Shown: one piece after another, positions 1 through 7,452 of the stretch
Layout: every line of letters begins with the position of its first letter
How positions within the stretch are numbered: position 1 is the first letter of the stretch
NCBI GenBank assembly: GCA_041744755.1
Contig: JBGTKC010000136.1
Span: 1-10,761, forward strand
Reading direction: 5' to 3'
Source: CALDTK01 sp041744755
Lineage (GTDB): Bacteria > Bacteroidota > Bacteroidia > Chitinophagales > Saprospiraceae
DNA length: 10,761 nucleotides
Notes under the pieces: model-generated
Databases searched by the model: none
The model's input: the letters and a program-made list of their open reading frames with translations, nothing else
What the model was told of the DNA's origin: nothing
Translations under genes and position numbers: made by a program

Positions 1-810
1 ATCTTCCTCAACGCCTCGGCCCTGAGCTCGACGCAGATCATGCTGAACTCCAAGTCGAGCCGCTTCGAGCGCGGCCTCGGCAACGACTCCGGGGAGCTCG
101 GGCACAACCTCATGGACCACACCTACCGCGTCGGGGCGGTGGGCACGGTGGACGGATTTGATGATCGCTACTACAAGGGGCGGCGGCCCAACGGCATCTA
201 CATCCCGCGCTACGTGAATGTGGACGCGGCGAGTAAGTCCAACAAGTTCGTGCGCGGCTTCGGCTTCCAGGGCGGGGCCGGCCGGGGCGGTTCGCGTGAG
301 GCGGCCAATCGAGCCGAGTTTGGAGGGGAGTACAAGGACGCGCTGTTTCGGCCAGGCCCGTGGGAGTTCTTCATCACGGGTTTTAGCGAAAGCTTACCCA
401 ATCACGCCAACCACGTGCGCCTCAACGCAGACGTACTCGACAAGTGGGGCCAGCCGACCCTCACGATGGACGCTGAGTGGGGTCCGAACGAACTGGCGCT
501 CAATGACCAGGCCCAGGCCGACGCCACCGAGATGCTCGAGCGCGCGGGCCTGCAGAACATCGTGAGTTTCAACAACCACCACGAGATGGGCTACGGTATC
601 CACGAGATGGGTACGGCGAGGATGGGGCGTGACCGCAAAACGTCCGTGCTCAACGGCCACAACCAGGTCTGGGGCGCGGAGAATGTCTTCGTGACCGACG
701 GCGCGTGTATGACGAGCTCGGCGTGCGTCAATCCGTCGCTCACGTACATGGCCTTGACGGCGCGGGCCTGCGATCACGCGGTGGCCGAACTCAACAAACG
801 CAACATCTGA
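1..810 (+). CDS. GMC family FAD-dependent oxidoreductase, C-terminal part (5' end outside window)
   Basis: The open frame runs in from base 1 without a start, so 269 C-terminal codons of a protein usually about 550-570 residues long are seen; the FAD-binding Rossmann N-terminus lies upstream. The first residues (IFLNASALSSTQIM) fit the GMC motif after the FAD domain. The C-terminal GMC domain is well preserved: HEMGTARMG, with the probable catalytic His encoded at 601-603, then ENVFVTDGACMTSSACVNPS, with the second active-site position an Asn (730-732), as in cholesterol oxidase-type members. Family knowledge: such enzymes oxidise alcohols or sugars using FAD. The next gene, a gluconate 2-dehydrogenase subunit 3 homologue, suggests a periplasmic membrane-linked sugar or polyol dehydrogenase. 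The substrate cannot be told. Family assignment is firm. Confidence 0.93.
   Translation: MFLNASALSSTQIMLNSKSSRFERGLGNDSGELGHNLMDHTYRVGAVGTVDGFDDRYYKGRRPNGIYIPRYVNVDAASKSNKFVRGFGFQGGAGRGGSREAANRAEFGGEYKDALFRPGPWEFFITGFSESLPNHANHVRLNADVLDKWGQPTLTMDAEWGPNELALNDQAQADATEMLERAGLQNIVSFNNHHEMGYGIHEMGTARMGRDRKTSVLNGHNQVWGAENVFVTDGACMTSSACVNPSLTYMALTARACDHAVAELNKRNI
380..394 (+). repeat. GTTTT-GNAA hairpin motif, copy 1 (GTTTTAGCGAAAGCT)
   Basis: Stem AGC/GCT, loop GAAA. Inside the GMC gene, where it forces the codons TTT-AGC-GAA-AGC-TTA, two of them unusual for this GC-rich gene. Confidence 0.75.
627..641 (-). repeat. GTTTT hairpin motif, relaxed copy (GTTTTGCGGTCACGC)
   Basis: Stem GCG/CGC, loop GTCA (GNNA rather than GNAA). 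In the GMC gene, on the opposite strand to copy 1. Confidence 0.45.
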
Positions 811-1412
811 TGAACCGACGAGAACTCTTCCGCCAGGGCGCCTGGCTCACCGGTGGCACCTTGCTCGCTTCCACGGCCCTCGCCTTGTTGCAAGCCTGCG
901 GACGCGAGGATCGCCGCGCGTGGACGCCGACCTACTTCACCGCCGAGGAGGCGGCCTTCGTCACGGCCTACGTCGACACGCTGCTGCCGCGCACTGAGAC
1001 CCCCGGCGGCCTCGACGTCAACGTGGACGTGTTCATCGACCGCGTCCTGGCCGAAACTTCGACCCCGGGCGATGGTCCGTCGGCCTTGCAGAAGGGGATC
1101 GCCGAGTTCGAGGCTTCCGCCAAAACCAGCCACGGCCGCACTTTTAGCGAGCTCGATAGTGATCAGCGCGGGGGGCTCTTTGCCGACGCCGAGGAGCGCA
1201 GCCCGCGCTACAATCCCCAGGTTTGGGGCACGACCGTCGGCGAGCAGCCCCCGATCGACTTCTACCGCTCCTTCAAGTCGATGGTGCTGTGGGGCTATCT
1301 AAGTTCGGAGAAGATCGGGACGGAGGTACTGAACTACGACCCGGTGCCGGGGGGCTACGACGGCGACATCTCTTTGGAGAGCGTCGGGGGGCGGGCGTGG
1401 AGCTTAGGGTGA
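810..1412 (+). CDS. gluconate 2-dehydrogenase subunit 3 family protein, Tat/lipoprotein-type signal
   Basis: 200 residues. The ATG at 810 overlaps the GMC stop as TGATG, so the two are translationally coupled; an earlier in-frame start at 705 lies inside the GMC gene and is rejected. The N-terminus carries a twin-arginine-like motif (NRRELF, Arg3-Arg4), a hydrophobic stretch and a lipobox-like LLQAC with Cys30, so the protein is probably exported folded and lipid-anchored. The mature part begins with FTAEEAAFVTAYVDTLLPRT, typical of the Gluconate_2-dh3 family, and keeps its usual length. Family knowledge: this small subunit partners a GMC flavoprotein and may carry it through the Tat system. 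Here it sits downstream of its partner. A variant GNAA-hairpin motif lies inside at 1112-1126. Confidence 0.88.
   Translation: MNRRELFRQGAWLTGGTLLASTALALLQACGREDRRAWTPTYFTAEEAAFVTAYVDTLLPRTETPGGLDVNVDVFIDRVLAETSTPGDGPSALQKGIAEFEASAKTSHGRTFSELDSDQRGGLFADAEERSPRYNPQVWGTTVGEQPPIDFYRSFKSMVLWGYLSSEKIGTEVLNYDPVPGGYDGDISLESVGGRAWSLG
1112..1126 (-). repeat. GTTTT-GNAA hairpin motif, copy 2 (GTTTTGGCGGAAGCC)
   Basis: Stem GGC/GCC, loop GGAA. Inside the gluconate dehydrogenase subunit 3 gene, encoding EASAKT on the other strand. Confidence 0.7.
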
Positions 1413-1468
1413 GCGGGCCCGATCGAACGATCGCGACGGATTCATCGAGTTGCGCGGGTATGCACTCC

Positions 1469-1609
1469 TCACTTCCCCCACCACTCCAGAAAGCCCTTCG
1501 CCCGTTGCCAGCTCACGACGTTCTCCGGGCCGTCTACCGTAGGTTTTAGCGTAAGCTTCAGGCGGTGGTTGAAGTAGGGCGCCGCCCGCTCGACGGCCTT
1601 GGCGTGGAC
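1469..1609 (-). pseudogene. 3' fragment of a LytTR response regulator gene
   Basis: On the minus strand this reads VHAKAVERAAPYFNHRLKLT, continues through LKPTVDGPENVVSWQRAKGF and ends LEWWGK plus TGA (stop at 1469-1471). It aligns without gaps to the last 47 codons of the intact LytTR regulator at 7453-7593: 14 differences in 141 bases by my count, six of them changing an amino acid. Homology stops abruptly at 1609 inside the DNA-binding domain; the receiver domain and most of LytTR are missing. It is therefore the tail of a second, close paralogue, truncated by a rearrangement and joined to the SemiSWEET remnant. It is very unlikely to be expressed as a functional protein. Confidence 0.85.
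1543..1557 (+). repeat. GTTTT-GNAA hairpin motif, copy 3 (GTTTTAGCGTAAGCT)
   Basis: Stem AGC/GCT, loop GTAA. In the LytTR pseudogene; its counterpart in the intact gene has loop GCAA, so the loop base changed while the GNAA form was kept. Confidence 0.75.
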
Positions 1610-1797
1610 ACCTCCGGCATCTCGCTCGCGATGTCTCGATGCTCTGCCTCGGGATTGCGCTGTGGATTGCCTACGGCTGGCAGAGGGGCACGCCGCCGGT
1701 GTGGATCGACAACTTCGTCGCGGGGTGCTTCGCGAGCGTGGTGCTGGTGATCAAGCTGCTGGAGCCAGCCGGGACGAAGCAGGTAGCGGATAGCTAA
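1610..1797 (+). pseudogene. truncated, frameshifted SemiSWEET/PQ-loop sugar transporter remnant
   Basis: In frame 2 the sequence reads TSGISLAM (to 1633), then in frame 1 MLCLGIALWIAYG, QRGTPPVWIDNFVAGCFASV and VLVIKLLEPAGTKQVADS with TAA at 1795-1797. Restoring one base after 1633 would give ISLAMFSMLCLGIALW. That matches the SemiSWEET spacing I-S-x2-M-x2-M-x2-L-G-x2-L-W, followed by the usual third-helix pattern (P...N.V......V.V.K). The 5' half with the first helix and PQ motif is absent, cut at the junction with the LytTR fragment at about 1609/1610. SemiSWEETs are 80-100-residue dimeric sugar uniporters. Family assignment is by pattern recognition; truncation and frameshift are seen directly. 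Confidence 0.65.
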
Positions 1798-1853
1798 GCC
1801 CCCGCTTGACACTGGGGATACTTAACGATTACGTGGTGGACGCGCAAGCAAAA

Positions 1854-1868
1854 CACGTTGATAACGTG
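1854..1868. promoter_or_regulatory. possible operator: inverted repeat CACGTT-GAT-AACGTG
   Basis: A perfect 6-bp inverted repeat with a 3-bp spacer lies 58 bp before the phosphatase start at 1927. It is the only clear symmetric element in the spacer 1798-1926. A TTGACA hexamer at 1806-1811 has no convincing partner box. Role as a protein-binding site is inference. Confidence 0.3.
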
Positions 1869-1926
1869 AGTCTTACAGCCGCATAATGTGGGTAGGTCAC
1901 CTTCGGGCCACAACCAAACCTTCCCC

Positions 1927-4900
1927 ATGAAGCAGTTCTTACCCCCTCTCTTCGTCGCCGTCTTGCTGACCGCCACGCAGGCACTCACACTCACCGCCCA
2001 GCGCGTCCCGACCTTCGTCCCCACCGCCACCTACCAGGCGGGTGGTTTCGACGAAAGCGCCGCCGAGATCGTCGCTTACGACAAGGCGACCAAGCGCGCG
2101 TACCTCACCAGCGCACAGGCCAACAGTGTCGTCGCACTCCAACTCACGCCGGCCGGCGGACTGGACTCCCTGTTCACGATCGACCTGACGCCCTACGGCG
2201 GTGGCGTCAACAGCGTGGCCGTCGCAAATGGCCGCGTCGCGATCGCCGTGCAGGCCGACGTGAGCACCGACCCCGGCGCCCTGGTCATGTTCGACACCGA
2301 TGGCCAATATCAGACCCGGTACACCGTGGGTGCCCTACCCGATGCCGTAAAGTTCTCGCCCGACGGCAACACCATCGCCGTAGCCAACGAGGGCGAACCC
2401 AACGATGCCTACACCGTCGACCCGGAGGGCTCCATCAGCCTCGTCGACGTGCGCACCGGCACCGTACGCACGGCCGACTTCCAGGCCTACATCGGGCGCG
2501 AGGATGAGCTGCGGGCCCGGGGCATCCGGATCTTCGGCCCCAGCGCCAACGCCGCCCAGGATCTGGAGCCGGAGTACCTGGCCTTTAGCCCCGACGGGAA
2601 GACGGTCTACGTGACGCTCCAGGAAAACAACGCCTTCGCGATCGTCGACGTGGCCAGCGGTACGGTGCGCGACGTGACGCCCCTCGGCTACAAGGATTGG
2701 TCGGCGCCGGGCTACCTCGGCTCGCAGGGCTTCGACGCGTCCAACCGGACTGACGACATTCGGATCTGGAGCCACAAGGTGCTCGGGATGTACCAACCGG
2801 ATGCCATCACGAGCTTCCTCGGGAGCGACGGGCAGACCTACCTCGTGACCGCCAACGAGGGCGACGCCCGCGACTATGACGGCTACTCCGAAGAGGTGCG
2901 CGTAGCCAGCCTCAGGCTCGACCGTGGCGCCTACCCTTCCGACTACACGAAGAGCAACGAGAGCCTCGGGCGCCTGCTGTCGACGACGGCCACCGGCGAC
3001 ACCGACGGCGACGGCGACGTGGACCAGATCTACAGTTTTGGCGCACGCTCGTTCAGCGTCTGGGACGCCGACGGGAAGCTGGTCTGGGACTCGGCCGACG
3101 ACTTCGAGAAGACCCTGCGCGGTCTCGTGCCGGAGTACTTCAACTCCAACAACGATGACAACGACTCGCGCAAGAGCCGCTCGGATGACAAAGGTCCCGA
3201 GCCGGAGGCCATCGAGATCGGGCGCCTGAACGGCAAAACCGTCGCACTCATCGGCCTCGAGCGCCAGAGTGGCGTGATGGTGTACGACCTGTCGAACCCG
3301 CGCGCCCCGCAGTACCTCACCTACTTCTCGAATCGCCGCTTCGAGGAGGAAGCCGCGCTCGGCTCCGGGGGCGACCTCGGCCCCGAGGAGATCGTCTGGA
3401 TCGACGGAGCGGACTCGCCCACCGGGGCACCCGTGGTGCTGATCAGTAACGAGGTCTCGGGCACGCTCACGGCCTACGAGGTCCTCGGCGAGGACGAGCG
3501 CTACACGCTGCAGATCCTCCACAACAACGACGGCGAGTCGGAACTGCTGCAGGACCCGAACGTTGACGTCGGCGGCATCGCGGCCTTCGCGCAGGTCGTA
3601 GACAGCCTGCGGTACACGGGCTACCTCGCGGGCGCCAACTCGATCTTGCTGAGTTCGGGCGACAATTTCCTGCCCGGTCCGGCCTTCTCGGCCGGGCTTG
3701 TCAACGCTGAGATCTACGACGCCATCGCACTGCAGCGACTACGCTACGACGCCCTCGCGATCGGCAATCACGACTTCGACTTCGGGCCAAGCGTCCTGGC
3801 GAGCTTCGTCCGCGAGGCGACTGTGGGCACGGAGACAAAATTCCTGAGCGCGAATCTCGATTTCGCCGCCGAGCCGGAACTACAGGCCCTCGTCGGCGCC
3901 GGTAAGATTGCCCCGAGCACCATCCTTTACCGCGGCACCGAGGGCATCGGTGTCATCGGCCTCACGACCCCGGACATCCGCTTTATCTCGAGCCCGGGCC
4001 GCGTCGCTATTAACACGATGCTCGCCGAGGCGGTCAACGCTGAGGTGGCCAAGCTGAAAACCCGCGGCATCAACAAGTTCGTGCTCATCTCGCACCTGCA
4101 GTCCATCGCCGAGGACACCGCGCTGATCCCACAGCTCAACGACATCGACATCGTGATCGCGGGGGGTGGAGATGAGCTGCTGAGCAACAACCCGAACGAC
4201 ACACTGCCGGGCACAAAGATTAATGGGCCCTACCCCCTCCGCGTGAGAGACGCGGCCGGGCGCACGGTGCACGTCGTCACCACACCGGGGAGCTACCGCT
4301 ACGTCGGGCAACTCTTCGCGACCTTCGATAGGGCCGGCGAGATTGTCGAGATCGGTGAGGCCAGCGGCCCCGTCAAGGTCAAGACCGCCCTGCCGGAGCC
4401 CAACTTCGTAGCCGACGTCGAGCAGCCGGTGCGCGCCTACGTCGCCGGTCTCAACCAGCGCGTGATCGGACGCACGGAGGTGGCGCTCGACGGCGTTCGC
4501 GGCAACATCCGCACGCGGGAGACCAACCAGGGCAACCTCGTGGCCGACGCGCTCCTGTTCCAGGCCCGCGAACTGGCCACCAGTTTTGGCGTAAGCCGCC
4601 CCCAGATCGCCCTCCAGAACGGCGGGGGCATCCGCAACGACGCCACCATCGCGGCCGGTAGTCAACTCACCGAACTAACCACCTTTGACATCCTGCCCTT
4701 CGCCAACTTCGTGAGCGTTGCCGAGGACGTGACGGCCGCGCAACTCAAGGTGCTGCTCGAGAACGCCGTCTCACGTGTCGAGAGCGGCAACGGACGCTTC
4801 GCGCAGGTGGCGGGGCTCAAGTTCGAGTACGACGTGACAGGCACGGCGCAGGTGATTGGTGCGACTAACCAGGTCACGACCGCGGGCACCCGCGTGCGCA

Positions 4901-5433
4901 AAGTCACCCTCGACGATGGTACGGTGGTGGTCGATAATGGCGCGGTGGTGACGGCCGGCGCGACCTACAGTGTAGCGACGATCAACTTCCTGGCTGGCGG
5001 CGGCGACCAGTACCTGTTCGATGCCGACTTCACCAACCTCGGCGTGACGTACCAGCAGGCGCTGGCCAACTACATCCGCGGTCCGCTCAACGGCCTCGTG
5101 ACGGCGGCGCAGTACCCGAGCGGCGGCGAGGGCCGCATCCGGCGCGTCGGCGGCGGGGACACGTTTACGGGGCTTACGCCAAAACCAGGCACAGCGTCAC
5201 TCTTCCCGAACCCGAGCCGCGGCGCCGTCCAACTCGCTGGCGAGCAGGCGGAAGCCGGGCAGCGCACCGTCCGCGTCCTAAACGTGGCCGGCCACGAAGT
5301 GCAACGCTACACTACTGCCGCCACCGCCGGCGGCTACCGAATGGACCTCGACCTGCGCCTCGCCGCGGGCCTCTACTTACTGGAGGTCAACACCCCGGGG
5401 GCGACCGAGACCCACGCCCTGGTGATTGAGTAA
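1927..5433 (+). CDS. secreted choice-of-anchor I / 5'-nucleotidase-like metallophosphatase with T9SS sorting domain
   Basis: 1168 residues from ATG 1927, chosen because MKQFLPPLFVAVLLTATQAL is a good signal peptide; the codons upstream to 1888 would destroy it. About 30-520 is a choice-of-anchor I/phytase-like propeller with a calcium-loop-like run DTDGDGDVD (358-366) and PEPEAIEIGRLNGKTVALIG. From about 525 comes a UshA/5'-nucleotidase catalytic domain: LQILHNND (Asp535), SSGDN (Asp579), GNHDFDFG (Asn614-His615) and SHL (His723). A 5'-nucleotidase C-terminal domain follows with QNGGGIRND (898-905). The last about 75 residues, with LFPNPSRG at 1092-1099, are a type A T9SS sorting domain. Two canonical metal ligands differ: HTNDxH is HNNDGES and GHxH is GGGDE. 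The role is probably extracellular phosphate scavenging from organic phosphates. Monocistronic, with a strong terminator. Confidence 0.9.
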   Translation: MKQFLPPLFVAVLLTATQALTLTAQRVPTFVPTATYQAGGFDESAAEIVAYDKATKRAYLTSAQANSVVALQLTPAGGLDSLFTIDLTPYGGGVNSVAVANGRVAIAVQADVSTDPGALVMFDTDGQYQTRYTVGALPDAVKFSPDGNTIAVANEGEPNDAYTVDPEGSISLVDVRTGTVRTADFQAYIGREDELRARGIRIFGPSANAAQDLEPEYLAFSPDGKTVYVTLQENNAFAIVDVASGTVRDVTPLGYKDWSAPGYLGSQGFDASNRTDDIRIWSHKVLGMYQPDAITSFLGSDGQTYLVTANEGDARDYDGYSEEVRVASLRLDRGAYPSDYTKSNESLGRLLSTTATGDTDGDGDVDQIYSFGARSFSVWDADGKLVWDSADDFEKTLRGLVPEYFNSNNDDNDSRKSRSDDKGPEPEAIEIGRLNGKTVALIGLERQSGVMVYDLSNPRAPQYLTYFSNRRFEEEAALGSGGDLGPEEIVWIDGADSPTGAPVVLISNEVSGTLTAYEVLGEDERYTLQILHNNDGESELLQDPNVDVGGIAAFAQVVDSLRYTGYLAGANSILLSSGDNFLPGPAFSAGLVNAEIYDAIALQRLRYDALAIGNHDFDFGPSVLASFVREATVGTETKFLSANLDFAAEPELQALVGAGKIAPSTILYRGTEGIGVIGLTTPDIRFISSPGRVAINTMLAEAVNAEVAKLKTRGINKFVLISHLQSIAEDTALIPQLNDIDIVIAGGGDELLSNNPNDTLPGTKINGPYPLRVRDAAGRTVHVVTTPGSYRYVGQLFATFDRAGEIVEIGEASGPVKVKTALPEPNFVADVEQPVRAYVAGLNQRVIGRTEVALDGVRGNIRTRETNQGNLVADALLFQARELATSFGVSRPQIALQNGGGIRNDATIAAGSQLTELTTFDILPFANFVSVAEDVTAAQLKVLLENAVSRVESGNGRFAQVAGLKFEYDVTGTAQVIGATNQVTTAGTRVRKVTLDDGTVVVDNGAVVTAGATYSVATINFLAGGGDQYLFDADFTNLGVTYQQALANYIRGPLNGLVTAAQYPSGGEGRIRRVGGGDTFTGLTPKPGTASLFPNPSRGAVQLAGEQAEAGQRTVRVLNVAGHEVQRYTTAATAGGYRMDLDLRLAAGLYLLEVNTPGATETHALVIE
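3035..3049 (+). repeat. GTTTT hairpin motif, degenerate copy (GTTTTGGCGCACGCT)
   Basis: Stem GGC/GCT with a G-T pair, loop GCAC. In the phosphatase gene. May be chance. Confidence 0.25.
3224..3239 (-). repeat. GTTTT hairpin motif, five-base-loop copy (GTTTTGCCGTTCAGGC)
   Basis: Stem GCC/GGC identical to the GTTTTGCCGAAAGGC subtype, loop GTTCA. In the phosphatase gene. Confidence 0.45.
4583..4597 (+). repeat. GTTTT-GNAA hairpin motif, copy 4 (GTTTTGGCGTAAGCC)
   Basis: Stem GGC/GCC, loop GTAA. In the 5'-nucleotidase C-terminal domain, encoding SFGVS. Confidence 0.75.
5171..5185 (-). repeat. GTTTT-GNAA hairpin motif, copy 5 (GTTTTGGCGTAAGCC)
   Basis: Identical 15-mer to copy 4 but inverted, at the join to the T9SS sorting domain, encoding GLTPKP. 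Confidence 0.75.
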
Positions 5434-5457
5434 ACCCGAGTCTCCGGATTGAATATG

Positions 5458-5493
5458 GCCCCAGTGCTTGGAGTGAGTGCTGGGGCTTTTTTT
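5458..5493 (+). terminator. intrinsic terminator of the phosphatase gene
   Basis: GCCCCAGTGCT pairs with AGTGCTGGGGC (11 bp including two G-T pairs) around a 7-base loop, followed by seven T (5487-5493). It begins 24 bp after the TAA at 5433. The T run serves only the plus strand; the converging glycosyltransferase gene ends 10 bp beyond. Confidence 0.88.
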
Positions 5494-5502
5494 CGCCATT
5501 GT

Positions 5503-6486
5503 CTACCTAGCTGCCACCAGCCCGTCCACCACCCCCTGCGTCTCATCGGGGTACGCCACCTCGACCCGACTCTCGCTGATTACCCAGCGCCGCAGCTCCT
5601 CGAGGCGCTTGAGGCTTAGCTTCTTGAGGATGGGCACGCCCATGAGGCGGAGTGCCTCCGCGTTGCAGGCCTGCTCGTACTGGCCTTTCATCGGCACGAC
5701 CATCAGCTTTTTCCCGAGGTAGAGTGCCTCGGCGGGCGTCTCGAAACCGGCGCCGCACAGCACGCCCGTGCAGGTACGCAGGCTCTCTAGCCAAGTGTCT
5801 TGGCTGATGGGATGGATGGACACGTTCGCCTTTCGGCAAAACTGCCTGGCGTGTTTCGAGAAGACTTGCCACCGGACTTCGGCCACTTGGCTGAGGCGAT
5901 CGACGAGCTTCGCGTCCTCGTAGGCCGGGAGGTAAACGGTGTAGTGGGCGCGCGTCTTCGGCACTAGCTGCCGCACGACCCGCCGGATGACGGGCGTCGA
6001 TATCTCCGCGGCGTAGCGGTCGAAGTGAAAGCCGTAGTCCCGCTGCGTCGGGGCGTAGTGCGTGAGGATGGCACGCCCGACCGAGAAGGATTTTTCGGGC
6101 TTCGGGCTGGCGGGGTGCAGGACGGCGGCCTGGTGGCTGAGGCCTACGCAGGGCAAACCCGCACGGTGCGCCGCCCAGGCCGACACGGGTTCGAAGTCGC
6201 TGACCACCAAATCGTAATCGCGCACCGGCAGGTCGCGGATGTCGCGCTGGAGGCGCCGTAGGTCCGACTGCTCGTAGCTGCTCCACAGGTCGATCCCGCC
6301 GGACTTCCCGAACACGAAGCCGAGTCCCTTCGGGCGGTACTTGATCTCGCGGCCGAGCGTCACCTCGGAGGCGTAGCCCGACACGAGCAGGTCTACCCGG
6401 CCGTGCTGCTCCAGCGCGGGGATGATGTCGATGGCGCGGGCGAGGTGGCCGTTGCCCGTGCCCTGGATACCGTAAAGGATGCGCAT
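5503..6486 (-). CDS. glycosyltransferase (COG1819-like, family 1/28 fold)
   Basis: 327 residues from ATG at 6486. The frame stays open upstream, but that part lies in the preceding gene in another frame. The N-terminus MRILYGIQGTGNGHLARA is the glycine-rich first Rossmann loop of GT-B enzymes of the MurG/MGT type. The C-terminal half has LCGAGFETPAEAL (243-255) and KKLMVVPMKGQYEQACNA (259-276), the usual sugar-nucleotide donor site with its 'Q...NA' segment. There is no signal peptide or clear transmembrane helix, so it probably works at the inner face of the cytoplasmic membrane. It starts 16 bp after the LpxH-like phosphoesterase stop, an operon pair often seen in Bacteroidota and suggestive of envelope glycolipid synthesis. 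Acceptor and donor sugars are unknown. A GTTTTGCCGAAAGGC motif is embedded at 5828-5842. Confidence 0.82.
   Translation of the reverse strand: MRILYGIQGTGNGHLARAIDIIPALEQHGRVDLLVSGYASEVTLGREIKYRPKGLGFVFGKSGGIDLWSSYEQSDLRRLQRDIRDLPVRDYDLVVSDFEPVSAWAAHRAGLPCVGLSHQAAVLHPASPKPEKSFSVGRAILTHYAPTQRDYGFHFDRYAAEISTPVIRRVVRQLVPKTRAHYTVYLPAYEDAKLVDRLSQVAEVRWQVFSKHARQFCRKANVSIHPISQDTWLESLRTCTGVLCGAGFETPAEALYLGKKLMVVPMKGQYEQACNAEALRLMGVPILKKLSLKRLEELRRWVISESRVEVAYPDETQGVVDGLVAAR
5828..5842 (-). repeat. GTTTT-GNAA hairpin motif, copy 6 (GTTTTGCCGAAAGGC)
   Basis: Stem GCC/GGC, loop GAAA; with the next G it is one of three identical 16-mers. In the glycosyltransferase gene, encoding FCRKA. Confidence 0.78.
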
Positions 6487-6502
6487 GCTGGCAGGGGACG
6501 GG

Positions 6503-7366
6503 CTAGGCCGTGAGTTCGGCGAGGAGATTGTCGAACAGTTCCTTCTCCGTGAGGTCGACGAGCTCGATGCTGTCCGCTTCTTGGTCGTCGGTGTCGGCGG
6601 TCGCGTCGGCATCCTCGGGGCGTTGCTCGAGGTGGCGGTAGAGGCGCCACACGCCAGCGTCGTACTCGAGGGCGGTGAGGTTCTCGACCCAGTCGCCGGA
6701 GTTGAGGTAGCGGATCTGGCCGAGGTCCGGCACGTCGACGAGGTGATCGGCCGGCTGGTGGATGTGGCCGCAGACAATAGTGTCGTAGCCCTTGGTAAGG
6801 GCCAGGGTTGCGGCGGCGATCTCGAACTGATTGATGAAGCTAACCGCGGACTTGACGTTGTTCTTGATGCGTTTCGACAGACTCACCTTCCCGTAGCCGA
6901 AGGTGCCGCGCAGGTGGTTGATCGCCGCGTTGAGGACAATGAGCCCGTCGTAGCTCACCGCCCCGACCCTCGCGAGCCACTTCGAGTGTTTGATGACGGC
7001 GTCGAAGACATCCCCGTGGAAGAACCAGACGCAACGGCCCGCGAGTTTTAGCGAAAGCGTATTGCGGATGTGCAGATTACCGAGGCTCAGTCTCTCGAGC
7101 TTGCGGAGCTTCTCATCGTGATTGCCGGTGAGGTAGTAGACCTGCGTGTTCTTGGCGGCGAGGCCGAGCACCTGCTTGAGCACTTTGGTGTGGGCGTTGG
7201 GCCAGTAGCTTTTCGAAAACTGCCAGATGTCGATGATGTCGCCGTTGAGGATCAGCGTCTTCGGCTGGATGCGCCGGAGGTAGTCGTGCAGTTCGGCGGC
7301 GTGGCTACCGTAGGTCCCGAGGTGGACATCTGAGACGACCGCGATCTCGACGGGGCGGCGGGGCAT
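6503..7366 (-). CDS. LpxH-like UDP-2,3-diacylglucosamine diphosphatase family metallophosphoesterase
   Basis: 287 residues from ATG at 7366; a GTG two codons upstream (7372) is an equally possible start. All calcineurin-type metal motifs are present: SDVHLG (Asp13, His15), NGDIID (Asp43), GNHDE (Asn82-His83-Asp84), FHGD (His117) and CGHIH (His201, His203), with NSGDWVENLTALEY after them. Family knowledge: LpxH cleaves UDP-2,3-diacylglucosamine to lipid X in lipid A synthesis; this larger Bacteroidota subtype is annotated the same way, but its exact substrate is less certain. The last about 33 residues are an acidic, probably disordered tail. Minus-strand bases 7400-7393 (GAGATTTG) resemble the Bacteroidota -7 box TAnnTTTG but no -33 element is clear. 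First gene of a two-gene unit with the glycosyltransferase. Confidence 0.87.
   Translation of the reverse strand: MPRRPVEIAVVSDVHLGTYGSHAAELHDYLRRIQPKTLILNGDIIDIWQFSKSYWPNAHTKVLKQVLGLAAKNTQVYYLTGNHDEKLRKLERLSLGNLHIRNTLSLKLAGRCVWFFHGDVFDAVIKHSKWLARVGAVSYDGLIVLNAAINHLRGTFGYGKVSLSKRIKNNVKSAVSFINQFEIAAATLALTKGYDTIVCGHIHQPADHLVDVPDLGQIRYLNSGDWVENLTALEYDAGVWRLYRHLEQRPEDADATADTDDQEADSIELVDLTEKELFDNLLAELTA
7045..7059 (+). repeat. GTTTT-GNAA hairpin motif, copy 7 (GTTTTAGCGAAAGCG)
   Basis: Same first 14 bases as copy 1; only two stem pairs form because the last base is G. Antisense within the LpxH-like gene. Confidence 0.6.
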
Positions 7367-7375
7367 ACGCACGTG

Positions 7376-7391
7376 GTTTTTGGCGAATGCT
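7376..7391 (+). repeat. GTTTT hairpin motif, degenerate copy
   Basis: GTTTT-T-GGC-GAAT-GCT, one extra T and a non-GNAA loop. In the spacer just upstream of the LpxH-like gene. May be chance. Confidence 0.25.
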
Positions 7392-7452
7392 ACAAATCTC
7401 TACTGGGTGTGTAAGGTGGAGGTGAAGCGGGTGTGATCGTTCTTGGGGTACG

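Noticed and set aside
705..809. Upstream extension of the gluconate dehydrogenase subunit 3 gene
   Set aside because: Lies within the GMC gene and would bury the Tat/lipoprotein signal; the TGATG overlap start is better.
1140..1154. CTTTTAGCGAGCTC as another hairpin copy
   Set aside because: Begins with C and the loop is only two bases, so it falls outside the family rule.
1806..1834. TTGACA at 1806-1811 as a -35 box
   Set aside because: No TATAAT-like partner at 17 bp, and Bacteroidota primary promoters use TTTG/TAnnTTTG boxes.
2335..3522. A 395-codon minus-strand open frame opposite the phosphatase
   Set aside because: Shadow of a GC-rich codon pattern; the plus-strand frame has signal peptide, motifs and terminator.
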